From an uncultured Cellvibrionales bacterium (GTDB lineage Bacteria > Pseudomonadota > Gammaproteobacteria > Pseudomonadales > Cellvibrionaceae), in assembly GCA_913020115.1 (NCBI GenBank), contig CAJWBQ010000001.1, forward strand, positions 124,001 to 188,000: DNA of 64,000 nucleotides, written 5' to 3'. Each line of letters starts with the position of its first letter. Within the stretch, counting starts at the first letter, position 1. The notes under the pieces are model-generated. The model saw only the letters and a program-made list of their open reading frames with translations, was not told the DNA's origin and did no database searches. This document shows positions 26,653-35,768 of this stretch, piece by piece. The position numbers and the translations under genes were made by a program.

Positions 26653-28317
26653 TTAGGCTTTTAAGCGTTTATATTTCTTGCGTTGAGGGGTGGCATTAGC
26701 ACCTTTGCGCTTTACAAAATCTTCATGATATTCCGTGTAGTTACCCTCGTGGAAAACAATTGTCGAGTCGTCTTCATATGCCAAAATATGGGTTGCTACA
26801 CGGTCCAGAAACCAACGGTCGTGAGAAATCACCATCGCACAGCCGGGGAAGGCCAAAATTCCTTCCTCTAGCGCTCGCAGAGTTTCCACATCTAAGTCGT
26901 TAGAGGGTTCATCCAGCAGTAGTACATTGGCACCCTGCTTGAGGGTATTGGCTAGGTGTAATCGACCTCGCTCACCGCCCGAGAGATCGCCGACACGTTT
27001 CTGCTGATCAGAACCCTTAAAATTAAAGCGCCCCAAATAAGCTCGTGAACTCACCTCGTAATTGCCAATGCGCAGCATGTCGTGGCCACCTGAGACTGCC
27101 TCCCATACCGTTTGTTTGTCGTCTAGACTTTCACGGCCTTGCTCAACAACCGCCAGTTGCACTGAATCACCTAAGCTAATACTGCCGCTATCTGGAGTTT
27201 CTCGGCCGCTAATCATACGGAATAACGTTGATTTACCCGCGCCGTTGCCGCCAATAATGCCGACGATCGAACCTTTTGGGATGGCAAAGCTGAGGTTCTC
27301 AATCAGTAAATCATCGCCATAACCTTTACTCACGTCGTTAAACTCAATCACCTTATCGCCCAAGCGCTGGCCTGGTGGAATGTAGATTTCGTTGGTTTCA
27401 TTGCGAGCTTGGAACTCTTGAGATTGCATCTCTTCAAAGCGAGATAGCCTTGCTTTGTTTTTTGCGTGGCGGCCTTTGGGGTTCTGGCGTACCCATTCCA
27501 GCTCCGACTTCATCGCTTTGTTGTGAGAAGTTTCGGCTCGGGCTTCTTGCTCCAGTCGCTCCTGCTTGGTCTCAAGCCAGGTGCTATAGTTGCCCTCATA
27601 GGGAATGCCGTGACCCCGGTCTAATTCCAGAATCCAGCCTGCGGCGTTGTCGAGAAAGTAGCGATCGTGGGTGATGGCGACCACTGTGCCATTAAACTCG
27701 ACCAGAAACCGTTCTAGCCAATGCACACTTTCGGCGTCTAAGTGGTTCGTGGGTTCGTCGAGTAGCAGCATATCGGGTTTGGAGAGAAGTAGGCGGCATA
27801 GCGCCACTCGGCGGCGTTCACCTCCAGACAGCTTGCTCACATCAGCGTCCCAAGGTGGCAGACGTAGCGCGTCGGCCGCAACTTCTAGGGTGTGGTTGAG
27901 GTTGTGCGCGTCCCAGGTTTCGATAATGTTTTCAAGTTGGGCTTGGCGTTTTGCGAGTGCATCGAAATCGGCGTCGGCCTCTGCGTAGTCGGCATATACC
28001 TTATCCAGTGCGGCCAAAGCATCAACGGCTTCTCTGACGCCGTCCTCAACATTTCCCCTCACGTCTTTCTCAGGGTCTAGCTGAGGCTCCTGCGGTAAGT
28101 AGCCAACCTTAATGTCAGGCATGGGGCGGGCTTCGCCGTTATAATCCTTATCAACACCGGCCATGATACGCAGTAAGGTAGATTTACCTGAGCCGTTGAG
28201 CCCCAGAACGCCAATTTTGGCACCCGGGAAAAAGGACAGGGAGATATCTTTTAGAATTTCGCGTTTTGGCGGGACAATTTTGCCCACGCGATTCATTGAA
28301 TAAACAAACTGAGCCAT
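26653..28317 (-). CDS. ettA: Energy-dependent translational throttle protein EttA (ABC-F)
   Basis: A 554-residue soluble ABC-F ATPase. It has two ABC domains, each with Walker A (LGLNGSGKST; GGNGAGKST) and signature (LSGGERRRVALC; LSGGERGRLHLA). A linker of about 80 residues lies between them with the EttA-type basic segment (NPKGRHAKNKARLSRFEEM). Length and linker identify EttA rather than Uup or antibiotic-resistance ABC-F proteins. It binds the ribosomal E site and tunes the first peptide bond to the ATP/ADP ratio. Confidence 0.95.
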   Translation of the reverse strand: MAQFVYSMNRVGKIVPPKREILKDISLSFFPGAKIGVLGLNGSGKSTLLRIMAGVDKDYNGEARPMPDIKVGYLPQEPQLDPEKDVRGNVEDGVREAVDALAALDKVYADYAEADADFDALAKRQAQLENIIETWDAHNLNHTLEVAADALRLPPWDADVSKLSGGERRRVALCRLLLSKPDMLLLDEPTNHLDAESVHWLERFLVEFNGTVVAITHDRYFLDNAAGWILELDRGHGIPYEGNYSTWLETKQERLEQEARAETSHNKAMKSELEWVRQNPKGRHAKNKARLSRFEEMQSQEFQARNETNEIYIPPGQRLGDKVIEFNDVSKGYGDDLLIENLSFAIPKGSIVGIIGGNGAGKSTLFRMISGRETPDSGSISLGDSVQLAVVEQGRESLDDKQTVWEAVSGGHDMLRIGNYEVSSRAYLGRFNFKGSDQQKRVGDLSGGERGRLHLANTLKQGANVLLLDEPSNDLDVETLRALEEGILAFPGCAMVISHDRWFLDRVATHILAYEDDSTIVFHEGNYTEYHEDFVKRKGANATPQRKKYKRLKA

Positions 28318-28485
28318 GAACTTGCAGCCTTTAGTGATGAATTCCAGGGCCTATATCGTGTGGAAGCGCCGTTGGGTGAAGGTTGTTATTGTAAACTAGG
28401 GCTAGGGAAATAAGAACTTTGTAATTCTTTTATACGAGCTCAGCTATACTTCTTTCAAAATTCCAATGCTAATTGATGAGATCTT

Positions 28486-30039
28486 ATGGATTCTGAGAAT
28501 AAGCCGGATGCTGAGAGCAATGCCGTGGGGAGCGCTGAGACTAAGGGGGCGGCAGGGTTTGAGCCTGAGTTCAAACGATTTTTTGTGCACACGCCGGCTC
28601 TGCTGGCCGTGGCAGATTTTGAAGCTCGTTTAGTGTGGGTGAACGAGAGCTGGGAAGACGTTCTGGGCTATGGCGCTGAGCAGCTTCTTAGCCAGTCCTA
28701 TGAGAACTTAGTTCATCCCGACGACAAAGATCCCTCGAAAAATATCCTGCTAAAGAAAGGCGCGGGTGATGAAGACACGATTAAAACCAACAACCGATAC
28801 CGTCACGCTGACGGCCACTGGGTCCATTTAGAGTGGTATATCAACGTAGATTCCAAAAATAAGCTCTTGTATGGCATCGCTAACGACGTCACTAATATTA
28901 TTTCTCGAAATGCTCTGCTCAAAGAATCTCAGTTACGCTTTAACTTGGCTCTAGACGCTTCGAATGAAGGCATTTGGGATTGGGATATTGATAAGGAAGA
29001 ATTCTTTTTTTCAGATCGCTGTAAAACCATGCTGGGTTACGAGGCGGATGAAGTGGGGAATTCTTACCGAGAATGGGGGCAGTGGATCAGTGCAGAAGAC
29101 GCCGCAAGCAATAGGGTTAAAGTGCTCGCCCACTTGAAAGAAAAAACGCCCTACGAGGTAGAGTGTCAGTTTAAAACTAAGCTGGGGGAGTTGCGTTGGT
29201 TTTTGATACGAGGGCAAGCGGTTTGGGATGAGAATGGCAAAGCTCTGCGTATGGTCGGTTCATTCTCTGCGATTCACGAACGAAAGCTACATGAGCAACA
29301 GCTGCAGGAAGCACGCAATAATGCGGAAGACGCCAGTAATGCTAAAAGTGTATTTTTGGCGAACATGTCCCATGAACTACGAACGCCCCTAAATTCTATT
29401 ATTGGATTTTCTAATCGTATCTTAAGGCGTTCTAGCGATATTTCACCAGCAAAATTTATGGATAGCGTCGATGCAATTTTTCGCAACGGAAAATATTTAT
29501 TAGAGCTGGTTAATTCGCTGTTGGATCTGGCAAAAATCGAAGCCGGCATGATGGTTCTAGATAAACAGCTTTCCTCTGTCGAGGGCTTGCTGGAAGATGT
29601 TTTAACTCAAATGTTGCCGCTAGCGGAAGAGAAGGGGCTGGTACTAAAGGTCGCGTGTAGGGGAGAGCGATCTGTTTATAATTTTGATTTTATAAAAGTG
29701 AAGCAGATTTTGGTAAATCTATTGTCAAACGCCGTTAGGTTTACTCATAGCGGTTATGTTGACGTAACGATATCTCCATTTGCGACTGACGAAAATTTTT
29801 TGGAAATCATCGTAGTCGATACGGGTGTTGGCTTGTCAGAAGACGAACAACAACAAATTTTCAAAAAGTTCATTCAGCTGGACAGCGCAAATGATAGTGT
29901 GCGCGGCGCCGGTAGTGGCATTGGCCTGGCTCTAGTTCAAGAGCTTAGTAAATTACATGGGGGTAGCGTGAGTGTGAGCAGTGAAAAAGGTACCGGCTCG
30001 GTTTTCACCGTTGTGCTTGATGTGAGTGAGAAGTCTTAA
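28486..30039 (+). CDS. PAS-PAS sensor histidine kinase, no receiver domain
   Basis: A 517-residue soluble kinase. PAS domain 1 (about 30-140) and PAS/PAC domain 2 (about 150-272, GIWDWDIDKEEFFFSDR) are followed by a short coiled coil. HisKA carries His296 in ANMSHELRTPLNSIIGF. HATPase has NLLSNAVRF, DTGVGLSEDE and GAGSGIGLAL. No transmembrane segment is visible, so it senses a cytoplasmic signal. No response regulator gene is adjacent, making it an orphan kinase. Its stop overlaps the stop of the converging AraC gene by 4 nt. Confidence 0.9.
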   Translation: MDSENKPDAESNAVGSAETKGAAGFEPEFKRFFVHTPALLAVADFEARLVWVNESWEDVLGYGAEQLLSQSYENLVHPDDKDPSKNILLKKGAGDEDTIKTNNRYRHADGHWVHLEWYINVDSKNKLLYGIANDVTNIISRNALLKESQLRFNLALDASNEGIWDWDIDKEEFFFSDRCKTMLGYEADEVGNSYREWGQWISAEDAASNRVKVLAHLKEKTPYEVECQFKTKLGELRWFLIRGQAVWDENGKALRMVGSFSAIHERKLHEQQLQEARNNAEDASNAKSVFLANMSHELRTPLNSIIGFSNRILRRSSDISPAKFMDSVDAIFRNGKYLLELVNSLLDLAKIEAGMMVLDKQLSSVEGLLEDVLTQMLPLAEEKGLVLKVACRGERSVYNFDFIKVKQILVNLLSNAVRFTHSGYVDVTISPFATDENFLEIIVVDTGVGLSEDEQQQIFKKFIQLDSANDSVRGAGSGIGLALVQELSKLHGGSVSVSSEKGTGSVFTVVLDVSEKS

Positions 30040-30914
30040 CGATGTCGGCTTCTTCGATACTGTTGGGGGGATAAGCCAATCACTTTCTTAAATAATCGAG
30101 AAAAATAATAGGCGTCGTCATAGCCCATTTCGGCGCTGACTTGTTTTACCGAACGGCTGTTGCTATCGAGCAAATAGCAAGCGCGTTGCATCTTCATATT
30201 AATGAAATACTGAATGGGGGAATGCCCCGTGAGTTGCTTGAATTTCTTTGAAAAGTGGTACTTTGATACCTGAGCCTCTGCCGCCAATGTGTCTAGGTTG
30301 AGTTGGCCGTGAACGTGTTCTTGCATGGTCGCACGCAGGCGCTCCCAGTCTAGAAGTTTGCCACTTTGCGGGTCGTGTTGTCGGGCTAGCAGGGCTAAGT
30401 AGCTCATTAGGGCTTGTAGCTGATGGCAACCCTGTACAAATTCTGCGACTTGATAACCGCTGTGTCGAAGTTCTGCCAGGGCATCAAAAATGCGCACCAC
30501 CCGTGCTTGAATCCCAATGCTCAAGCGAGGCGAGCTCAAGTTTAAATGGGCGTAGAAGTCTTTTGCTGCCAGACCTTCGAAATGCAGCCAGTATATAGTC
30601 CATGGTGAATGCTCTGAAGCTTCATAAGTGTGGGCGGTTCCCTTAGGTAGACAAAAGCAATCTCCCGCGTTAATAGCGAATGTTTTTTGATTTACCGTGA
30701 GGGTGCCACTGCCGGCGGTGCAATAAATCAGCAGGTAGTTGTCGTGATGATGCCTTTCCATCTTGTGACCGCGCGCCGAAGGGTAATAGCCCATGGCCAG
30801 TGGGTACAAATTTCGGGTGAGGGGGTCTTTCGCCAATTGAGCAACGATAAAATACGGACTCAAAAAGCGAATTCCGTCATGGTGAAGCGGCCATTGCGAT
30901 GTTATTTTATTCAT
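30036..30914 (-). CDS. AraC family transcriptional regulator
   Basis: A 292-residue regulator. The N-terminal cupin sensor domain (about 20-160) has GSGTLTVNQKTFAINAGDCF. The C-terminal double helix-turn-helix (about 190-288) has LAAEAQVSKYHFSKKFKQLTG and the AraC signature ending GYDDAYYFSRLFKKVIG. It is transcribed away from the CoA-acylating aldehyde dehydrogenase across a 214-bp gap, so that gene is its most likely target. The ligand cannot be deduced; the arrangement resembles sugar- or alcohol-sensing members. Confidence 0.9.
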   Translation of the reverse strand: MNKITSQWPLHHDGIRFLSPYFIVAQLAKDPLTRNLYPLAMGYYPSARGHKMERHHHDNYLLIYCTAGSGTLTVNQKTFAINAGDCFCLPKGTAHTYEASEHSPWTIYWLHFEGLAAKDFYAHLNLSSPRLSIGIQARVVRIFDALAELRHSGYQVAEFVQGCHQLQALMSYLALLARQHDPQSGKLLDWERLRATMQEHVHGQLNLDTLAAEAQVSKYHFSKKFKQLTGHSPIQYFINMKMQRACYLLDSNSRSVKQVSAEMGYDDAYYFSRLFKKVIGLSPQQYRRSRHR

Positions 30915-31065
30915 ATCTATTTGATATATATAAAGTTATTCTTATTTTTCCCGATTTTCTAGTTCTTCTCTATAACGCAATATAATCCATCAAATAAACA
31001 AGATCGTCAATCCTCTGCAAACGTCGTCTATGGTTATATACTAGCCAAGTCCACAGGCTCCCGAG

Positions 31066-31083
31066 CATTGCTCAAAAGCAATG
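31066..31083. promoter_or_regulatory. Inverted repeat before the aldehyde dehydrogenase gene
   Basis: CATTGCT-CAAA-AGCAATG is a perfect 7-bp dyad 45 bp before the ATG of the aldehyde dehydrogenase. It could be an operator or a leader hairpin. AraC proteins usually bind direct repeats, so it need not be the target of the divergent regulator. Confidence 0.3.
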
Positions 31084-31128
31084 ACAAGAGCGCTGTTATA
31101 GTCCCCCTTTTAATTCAGGAGAAGAACC

Positions 31129-32550
31129 ATGGGCGTTGAATCCCCCGTAGAAATGAGCCCAGCCGCACTGAAGGTTCAGGCGCTAATTGAGCGTTCGCGC
31201 AAGGCTCAGGCGCAAATTGAACATTACACTCAAGCCCAAGTTGATGAGTTGATTTCCACCATGGTGTGGGCGGTTGCCCGTCCGGAAGTGGCTGACAAGA
31301 TTGCTCGTTTTACTGTAGAAGAAACGGCGCTGGGTAACTATGAAGGCAAATACCTGAAGATTTTCCGTAAAACTCGGGCTACATTATTTGACATTATTCA
31401 CGATAAGTCTGTGGGCGTTATTGAAGAAGACGCGGAGCGTAACCTAGTAAAGATTGCCAAGCCTATTGGCGTTATTGGTGCTTTGTCGCCAACGACGAAC
31501 CCCGAAGCTACCCCAGTTATTAAGGCCATCTCGGCGGTTAAGGGCCGTAATTCAATCATTGTTGCACCTCATCCTCGAGCTAAACAAACCAACAAAATGA
31601 TCTGCGACTACATGCGCGAGGCTATTGTGGCGTGCGGTGCGCCCGCAGACTTGGTCATCAGTATTGATACCCCTGAGCTAGAAACTACCGCAGAACTTAT
31701 GCGTCAGTGCGATCGTGTTCTGGCCACCGGTGGTGGTGCTATGGTGACGGCCGCATACTCCAGCGGCACACCGGCTCTGGGTGTTGGCGTTGGCAACGCT
31801 GTGATCACGGTTGATGATACGGCTGATTTAGATGAAGCGTCTGAGAAAATTCGTATTTCGAAAACCTTAGATTTAGCGGCCTCTTGTTCTTCCGATAATT
31901 CGGTGCTGGCATTCGAATCGGTAAAAGACACGTTGCTGGAAAAATTACAGGCTGAGGGCGGATATATTGTTTCTCCCGAAGAGAAAGCCTTACTGCAAGC
32001 GACTATGTGGGAAGACGGCCATTTCAATACGCGTATTGTTGCGCAGTCGGCCGCGACTATTGCTGGAATGGCGGGCTTTACTCTACCTGAAGATGTTAGC
32101 TTTTTAATTGTACCTGAAACCGGCGTTGGCCCAGACAGCCCATTCTCAGGGGAAAAGCTATCGATTGTTATGGCGTTTTACACCGTGAAGGACATCGATG
32201 CTGCTATTGCGCTCACCAATGCCATTCAAAGCTATCAGGGAGAAGGTCACTCTTGTGGTATCTATTCTTACAATGACGAGCACATTATGAAGTTTGCGAT
32301 GAACACCAAAACTTCACGAGTGATGGTGAATCAACCTCAGGCGGCCTCAAATAGTGGCAACTTATGGAACGGCATGCGTCAGACATTCTCGCTGGGCTGT
32401 GGTTCCTGGGGAGGTAATAGCACCAATAACAATATTACCTGGCGCGATCTGATTAACGAAACGTGGGTGTCAAGGCCACTGGCCGTTAGTAAGCAACTGC
32501 CGCCTGATGAAGAATTATTTGCCTTGGCTCTAAACAAGAAATTGGCGTAA
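31129..32550 (+). CDS. CoA-acylating aldehyde dehydrogenase (EutE/SucD/SauS-like)
   Basis: A 473-residue NAD(P)-dependent enzyme of the acylating aldehyde dehydrogenase branch, like the N-terminal half of AdhE. The nucleotide-site segment is ATGGGAMVTAAYSSGTPALG, the catalytic cysteine is in LAASCSSDNSV, and the C-terminal GCGSWGGNSTNNNITW is typical of the branch. It converts an aldehyde plus CoA to acyl-CoA. Acetaldehyde, succinate semialdehyde and sulfoacetaldehyde are all known substrates of relatives. AGGAG about 9 nt before ATG 31129 is a strong ribosome-binding site. A divergent AraC regulator and its own terminator mark it as a separate unit from the valine operon that follows. Confidence 0.88.
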   Translation: MGVESPVEMSPAALKVQALIERSRKAQAQIEHYTQAQVDELISTMVWAVARPEVADKIARFTVEETALGNYEGKYLKIFRKTRATLFDIIHDKSVGVIEEDAERNLVKIAKPIGVIGALSPTTNPEATPVIKAISAVKGRNSIIVAPHPRAKQTNKMICDYMREAIVACGAPADLVISIDTPELETTAELMRQCDRVLATGGGAMVTAAYSSGTPALGVGVGNAVITVDDTADLDEASEKIRISKTLDLAASCSSDNSVLAFESVKDTLLEKLQAEGGYIVSPEEKALLQATMWEDGHFNTRIVAQSAATIAGMAGFTLPEDVSFLIVPETGVGPDSPFSGEKLSIVMAFYTVKDIDAAIALTNAIQSYQGEGHSCGIYSYNDEHIMKFAMNTKTSRVMVNQPQAASNSGNLWNGMRQTFSLGCGSWGGNSTNNNITWRDLINETWVSRPLAVSKQLPPDEELFALALNKKLA

Positions 32551-32562
32551 ATAAAAAACCGT

Positions 32563-32598
32563 AAAGCGGACATTCCTTCTGAGGAGTGTCCGCTTTTT
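32563..32598 (+). terminator. Rho-independent terminator after the aldehyde dehydrogenase gene
   Basis: AAAGCGGACATTCC (32563-32576) pairs with GGAGTGTCCGCTTT (32583-32596), with one T-G pair and a 6-nt loop. The hairpin runs directly into TTTTT. Confidence 0.9.
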
Positions 32599-32688
32599 AG
32601 GCGAGACGGAAAACCCGCTCGCTATGTGTACTACCGAAAATCTTATTAGCGGGCGTTCTGTTCGTTAAATCACGGAGAAACCATCGCA

Positions 32689-33855
32689 ATGAATTTCGAC
32701 CTTTCTGACGAGCAGCTGGCCTTCCAGGATGCGGCACGCGCATTTGCTTTGGGTGAGATGGCGCCACACGCGGCTGAGTGGGACGAGCAAGCTATCTTTC
32801 CTCGCGAGCTTATTGGCGCGGCTGGAGAAATGGGTTTTTGTGGCATGTATTCGCCTGAGAAAAATGGCGGTATGGGTTTGTCCCGAATGGATACCATGGT
32901 GATTGTTGAAGAGCTGGCGGCCGCTTGTCCTTCTACAGCCGCCTTCATCACTATTCATAATATGGCCACTTGGATGATTGCGAATTGGGGGCAAGAAAAC
33001 CTTCAAAGCGAATGGGGTGAGGCGCTAACCAGCGGTCAGAAGCTGGCGTCCTATTGCCTAACCGAGCCGGGTGCAGGCAGTGACGCGGCGTCCTTAAGTA
33101 CCTCGGCTAAAGTGGACGGTAGTGACTACATTGTGAACGGCAGTAAGGCGTTTATTTCCGGTGCGGGCGCCACTGATATTTTGGTGGTAATGACTCGTAC
33201 AGGAACGGTAGCTGAGGGCGCAAGAGGTATCACTGCGATTGCCATACCCGCTGACAGCGCCGGTATACATTATGGGAAAAAAGAAGTGAAGATGGGTTGG
33301 AACAGCCAGCCTACTCGCACTATCACCTTTGATAATGTTCGTGTGCCCATGACTCATCGATTGGGGGATGTTGGCGAAGGCTTTAAAATCGCCATGCGAG
33401 GTTTGGACGGCGGCCGTATCAACATCGCCACCTGCTCCCTGGGGGCCGCGCAAGCCGCGCTTAACGCGACACAAAGCTATATGTTAGAACGAAAACAATT
33501 TGGCAAAACTTTGGCGAGCTTTCAAGCTCTGCAGTTTAAGTTGGCCGATATGGCGACTAAGTTAGTCGCTGCTCGACAAATGGTAAGGCTTGCGGCATTT
33601 AAGTTGGACCAGAACCACCCTGACAAAACTACTTATTGTGCTATGGCAAAACAACTTGCGACTGACTTAGGTTTTGAAGTGTGTAATGAAGCTCTGCAGT
33701 TACACGGGGGCTACGGTTATATTCGTGAATACCCTTTGGAGCGGTTAATGCGTGACGCCAGAGTGCATCAAATCCTTGAAGGCAGTAATGAAATTATGCG
33801 TGTAATTATTGCGCGTCGAATGTTAGAAGAAAACGCAACGGAGACCCTGCGATGA
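32689..33855 (+). CDS. Acyl-CoA dehydrogenase, probably isobutyryl-CoA dehydrogenase
   Basis: A 388-residue FAD enzyme. Signatures are YCLTEPGAGSDAASL, the FAD/ETF segment QFGKTLASFQALQFKLADMA, and a C-terminal LEGSNEIMRVIIARRML with the catalytic glutamate region. It is the first gene of a four-gene set with enoyl-CoA hydratase, 3-hydroxyisobutyryl-CoA hydrolase and 3-hydroxyisobutyrate dehydrogenase. That is the valine catabolic order, so isobutyryl-CoA to methacrylyl-CoA is the likely reaction. Its stop overlaps the next start by 4 nt. Confidence 0.92.
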   Translation: MNFDLSDEQLAFQDAARAFALGEMAPHAAEWDEQAIFPRELIGAAGEMGFCGMYSPEKNGGMGLSRMDTMVIVEELAAACPSTAAFITIHNMATWMIANWGQENLQSEWGEALTSGQKLASYCLTEPGAGSDAASLSTSAKVDGSDYIVNGSKAFISGAGATDILVVMTRTGTVAEGARGITAIAIPADSAGIHYGKKEVKMGWNSQPTRTITFDNVRVPMTHRLGDVGEGFKIAMRGLDGGRINIATCSLGAAQAALNATQSYMLERKQFGKTLASFQALQFKLADMATKLVAARQMVRLAAFKLDQNHPDKTTYCAMAKQLATDLGFEVCNEALQLHGGYGYIREYPLERLMRDARVHQILEGSNEIMRVIIARRMLEENATETLR

Positions 33856-34628
33856 GCGACTTACTCAAACTAGAAAAGCGCGGCCATACGGCTATTGTCA
33901 CACTCAATAACCCACCGGCGAATACCTGGACTCCAGAGAGTTTGAATTATTTGCGGGAAATTGTGGGCGAGCTAAATGCAGACCCTGAAAACTACGCGCT
34001 GATCATCGCCAGTGAGAGTGAAAAATTTTTCAGTGCTGGTGCCGACCTGTCGCGCTTTAATCATGATGATAAAGCTCAGGCTTTTGAATTTATTGGCGCC
34101 TTCGGCGCGGCCAACGAGTGTTTGACTCAATATCAGGGCGTTTCAATTGCGGCCATAACCGGTTTTGCAATGGGAGGCGGTTTAGAGACGGCGCTGGCCT
34201 GTGATATTCGCATTGCAGAGGAGCAGGCTCAGATGGCATTGCCGGAGTGTACGGTTGGATTGTTGCCTGGAGGTCTTGGAACGCAACTACTGCCTTGGCT
34301 TGTGGGTGAAGGTTGGGCGAAGCGGATGATATTGCTAGGCGAGCGTATAAAAGCTCCAAAGGCGGAACAAATAGGTTTGGTTCAGGAGGTTGTGCCCACT
34401 GGGCAAGCACTGACAAAAGCATTGGAATTGGCTGCAAAAGTTGAAGGCCAGTCGCCCACATCGGTGCGAGTGTGCAAAGAGCTGATTATGTCGGCTAGAG
34501 AGCGGCCTCTCAGCAGCGGCTTTGCAATTGAGCGTGAGGTGTTTGTCAAATTGTGGGATACCCAAGATCAAAAAGAGGGTGTCGGAGCATTTATGGAAAA
34601 ACGCAAACCCAATTGGAAAAACTGCTAA
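33852..34628 (+). CDS. Enoyl-CoA hydratase/isomerase family protein (methacrylyl-CoA hydration)
   Basis: A 258-residue crotonase-fold protein. The oxyanion-hole segments are SAGADLSRF and ITGFAMGGGLETALACD, with catalytic-position glutamates in the following ALPECTVGLLPGG. In this operon it would hydrate methacrylyl-CoA to 3-hydroxyisobutyryl-CoA. ATGA overlap with the dehydrogenase and TAATG overlap with the hydrolase show tight translational coupling. Confidence 0.92.
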   Translation: MSDLLKLEKRGHTAIVTLNNPPANTWTPESLNYLREIVGELNADPENYALIIASESEKFFSAGADLSRFNHDDKAQAFEFIGAFGAANECLTQYQGVSIAAITGFAMGGGLETALACDIRIAEEQAQMALPECTVGLLPGGLGTQLLPWLVGEGWAKRMILLGERIKAPKAEQIGLVQEVVPTGQALTKALELAAKVEGQSPTSVRVCKELIMSARERPLSSGFAIEREVFVKLWDTQDQKEGVGAFMEKRKPNWKNC

Positions 34629-35749
34629 TGACGACTGATGCCCCAGTAATTTTTGAAGAGAGAGCGGCCGGCGATACACATAAAGTGGGTATCGCCACGC
34701 TGAGCGCTGAGAAATCGCTCAATTCCCTCACCTTGGAAATGATCGACCTATTACAGCAGAAGTTCACGGTCTGGGAAAATGATGCGTCTGTTGTCTGTGT
34801 TTTTTTACAGGGTGCCGGGGACAAAGCGTTTTGCGCCGGAGGTGACGTAGTTGCTATGCACCGAACCTCAGCGGCCTACGGTGAGCAATTGAACAATACT
34901 CACACGCAGGATTTTTTCAGTCGTGAATATCGCTTAGATCATCACATACATACCTATTCCAAACCAATAATTGTTTGGGGGAATGGTATTGTAATGGGTG
35001 GAGGCTTAGGTTTGATGAGTGGCGCCAGCCATCGAGTGCTGACAGAAAGTACTCGAATGGCTATGCCCGAAGTCACTATTGGTTTATACCCAGACGTAGG
35101 CGGCACCTTCTTTCTAAATCACGCTCCGGGTAAAACGGGATTATTTCTGGGGCTAACGGGCGCTTCGATAAATGCCTCTGACGCAAAGTTTGTAGGTTTA
35201 GGTGATCGCTTTATTCGTCACGATGAAAAGTCTAAGGTCTTGGAGGCACTCACCGGCGCGAACTGGTCAGCCGAGAGCTCGAGTAGCGTCGTAAGCCATT
35301 TGCTTCGCGAGTTTGAAGAGGCCTGCATTGAAGAACAGCCTGAGGGTCAGGTGCAATCTCACCTAGATTGGATAAACGATGTTTGCGACGCAGATAATAC
35401 ACCGGCTCTTGTAGAAAAAATTCTTAGCTATGATGGCGATGATGCCTGGCTGAGTCGCGCGGTGAAAGGTTTGGCAAAAGGTTGTCCTGTTACGCCATAT
35501 TTGGTGAAAGAACAAATGGCGCGCGGTAAACATCTATCTCTGGCTGACATTTTCAGGATGGAGCTGGTGATGTCCGCTAATTGTGCATTACGAGGGCATT
35601 TTAAGGAGGGTGTGCGCGCGCTTCTTATCGACAAAGATCGCAATCCGCAGTGGCTTCCCGCTGAAGTTGCGGATGTTAGCGATGCAGAAATAGAAGCATT
35701 CTTTACCGCCCCGTGGCCTGAAAATGACCATCCACTGAAAGACCTGTAG
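34628..35749 (+). CDS. 3-hydroxyisobutyryl-CoA hydrolase
   Basis: A 373-residue crotonase-superfamily hydrolase. Family marks are AFCAGGDVVAMH, the oxyanion segment GNGIVMGGGLGLMSGASHRV, MPEVTIGLYPDVGGTFFL, and a long C-terminal domain absent from simple hydratases. It releases free 3-hydroxyisobutyrate in valine breakdown. The start at ATG 34628 overlaps the preceding stop (TAATG). A longer open frame begins at 34553 inside the upstream gene but has no family support. Confidence 0.93.
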   Translation: MTTDAPVIFEERAAGDTHKVGIATLSAEKSLNSLTLEMIDLLQQKFTVWENDASVVCVFLQGAGDKAFCAGGDVVAMHRTSAAYGEQLNNTHTQDFFSREYRLDHHIHTYSKPIIVWGNGIVMGGGLGLMSGASHRVLTESTRMAMPEVTIGLYPDVGGTFFLNHAPGKTGLFLGLTGASINASDAKFVGLGDRFIRHDEKSKVLEALTGANWSAESSSSVVSHLLREFEEACIEEQPEGQVQSHLDWINDVCDADNTPALVEKILSYDGDDAWLSRAVKGLAKGCPVTPYLVKEQMARGKHLSLADIFRMELVMSANCALRGHFKEGVRALLIDKDRNPQWLPAEVADVSDAEIEAFFTAPWPENDHPLKDL

Positions 35750-35768
35750 CATCTGAGGACGTATCACA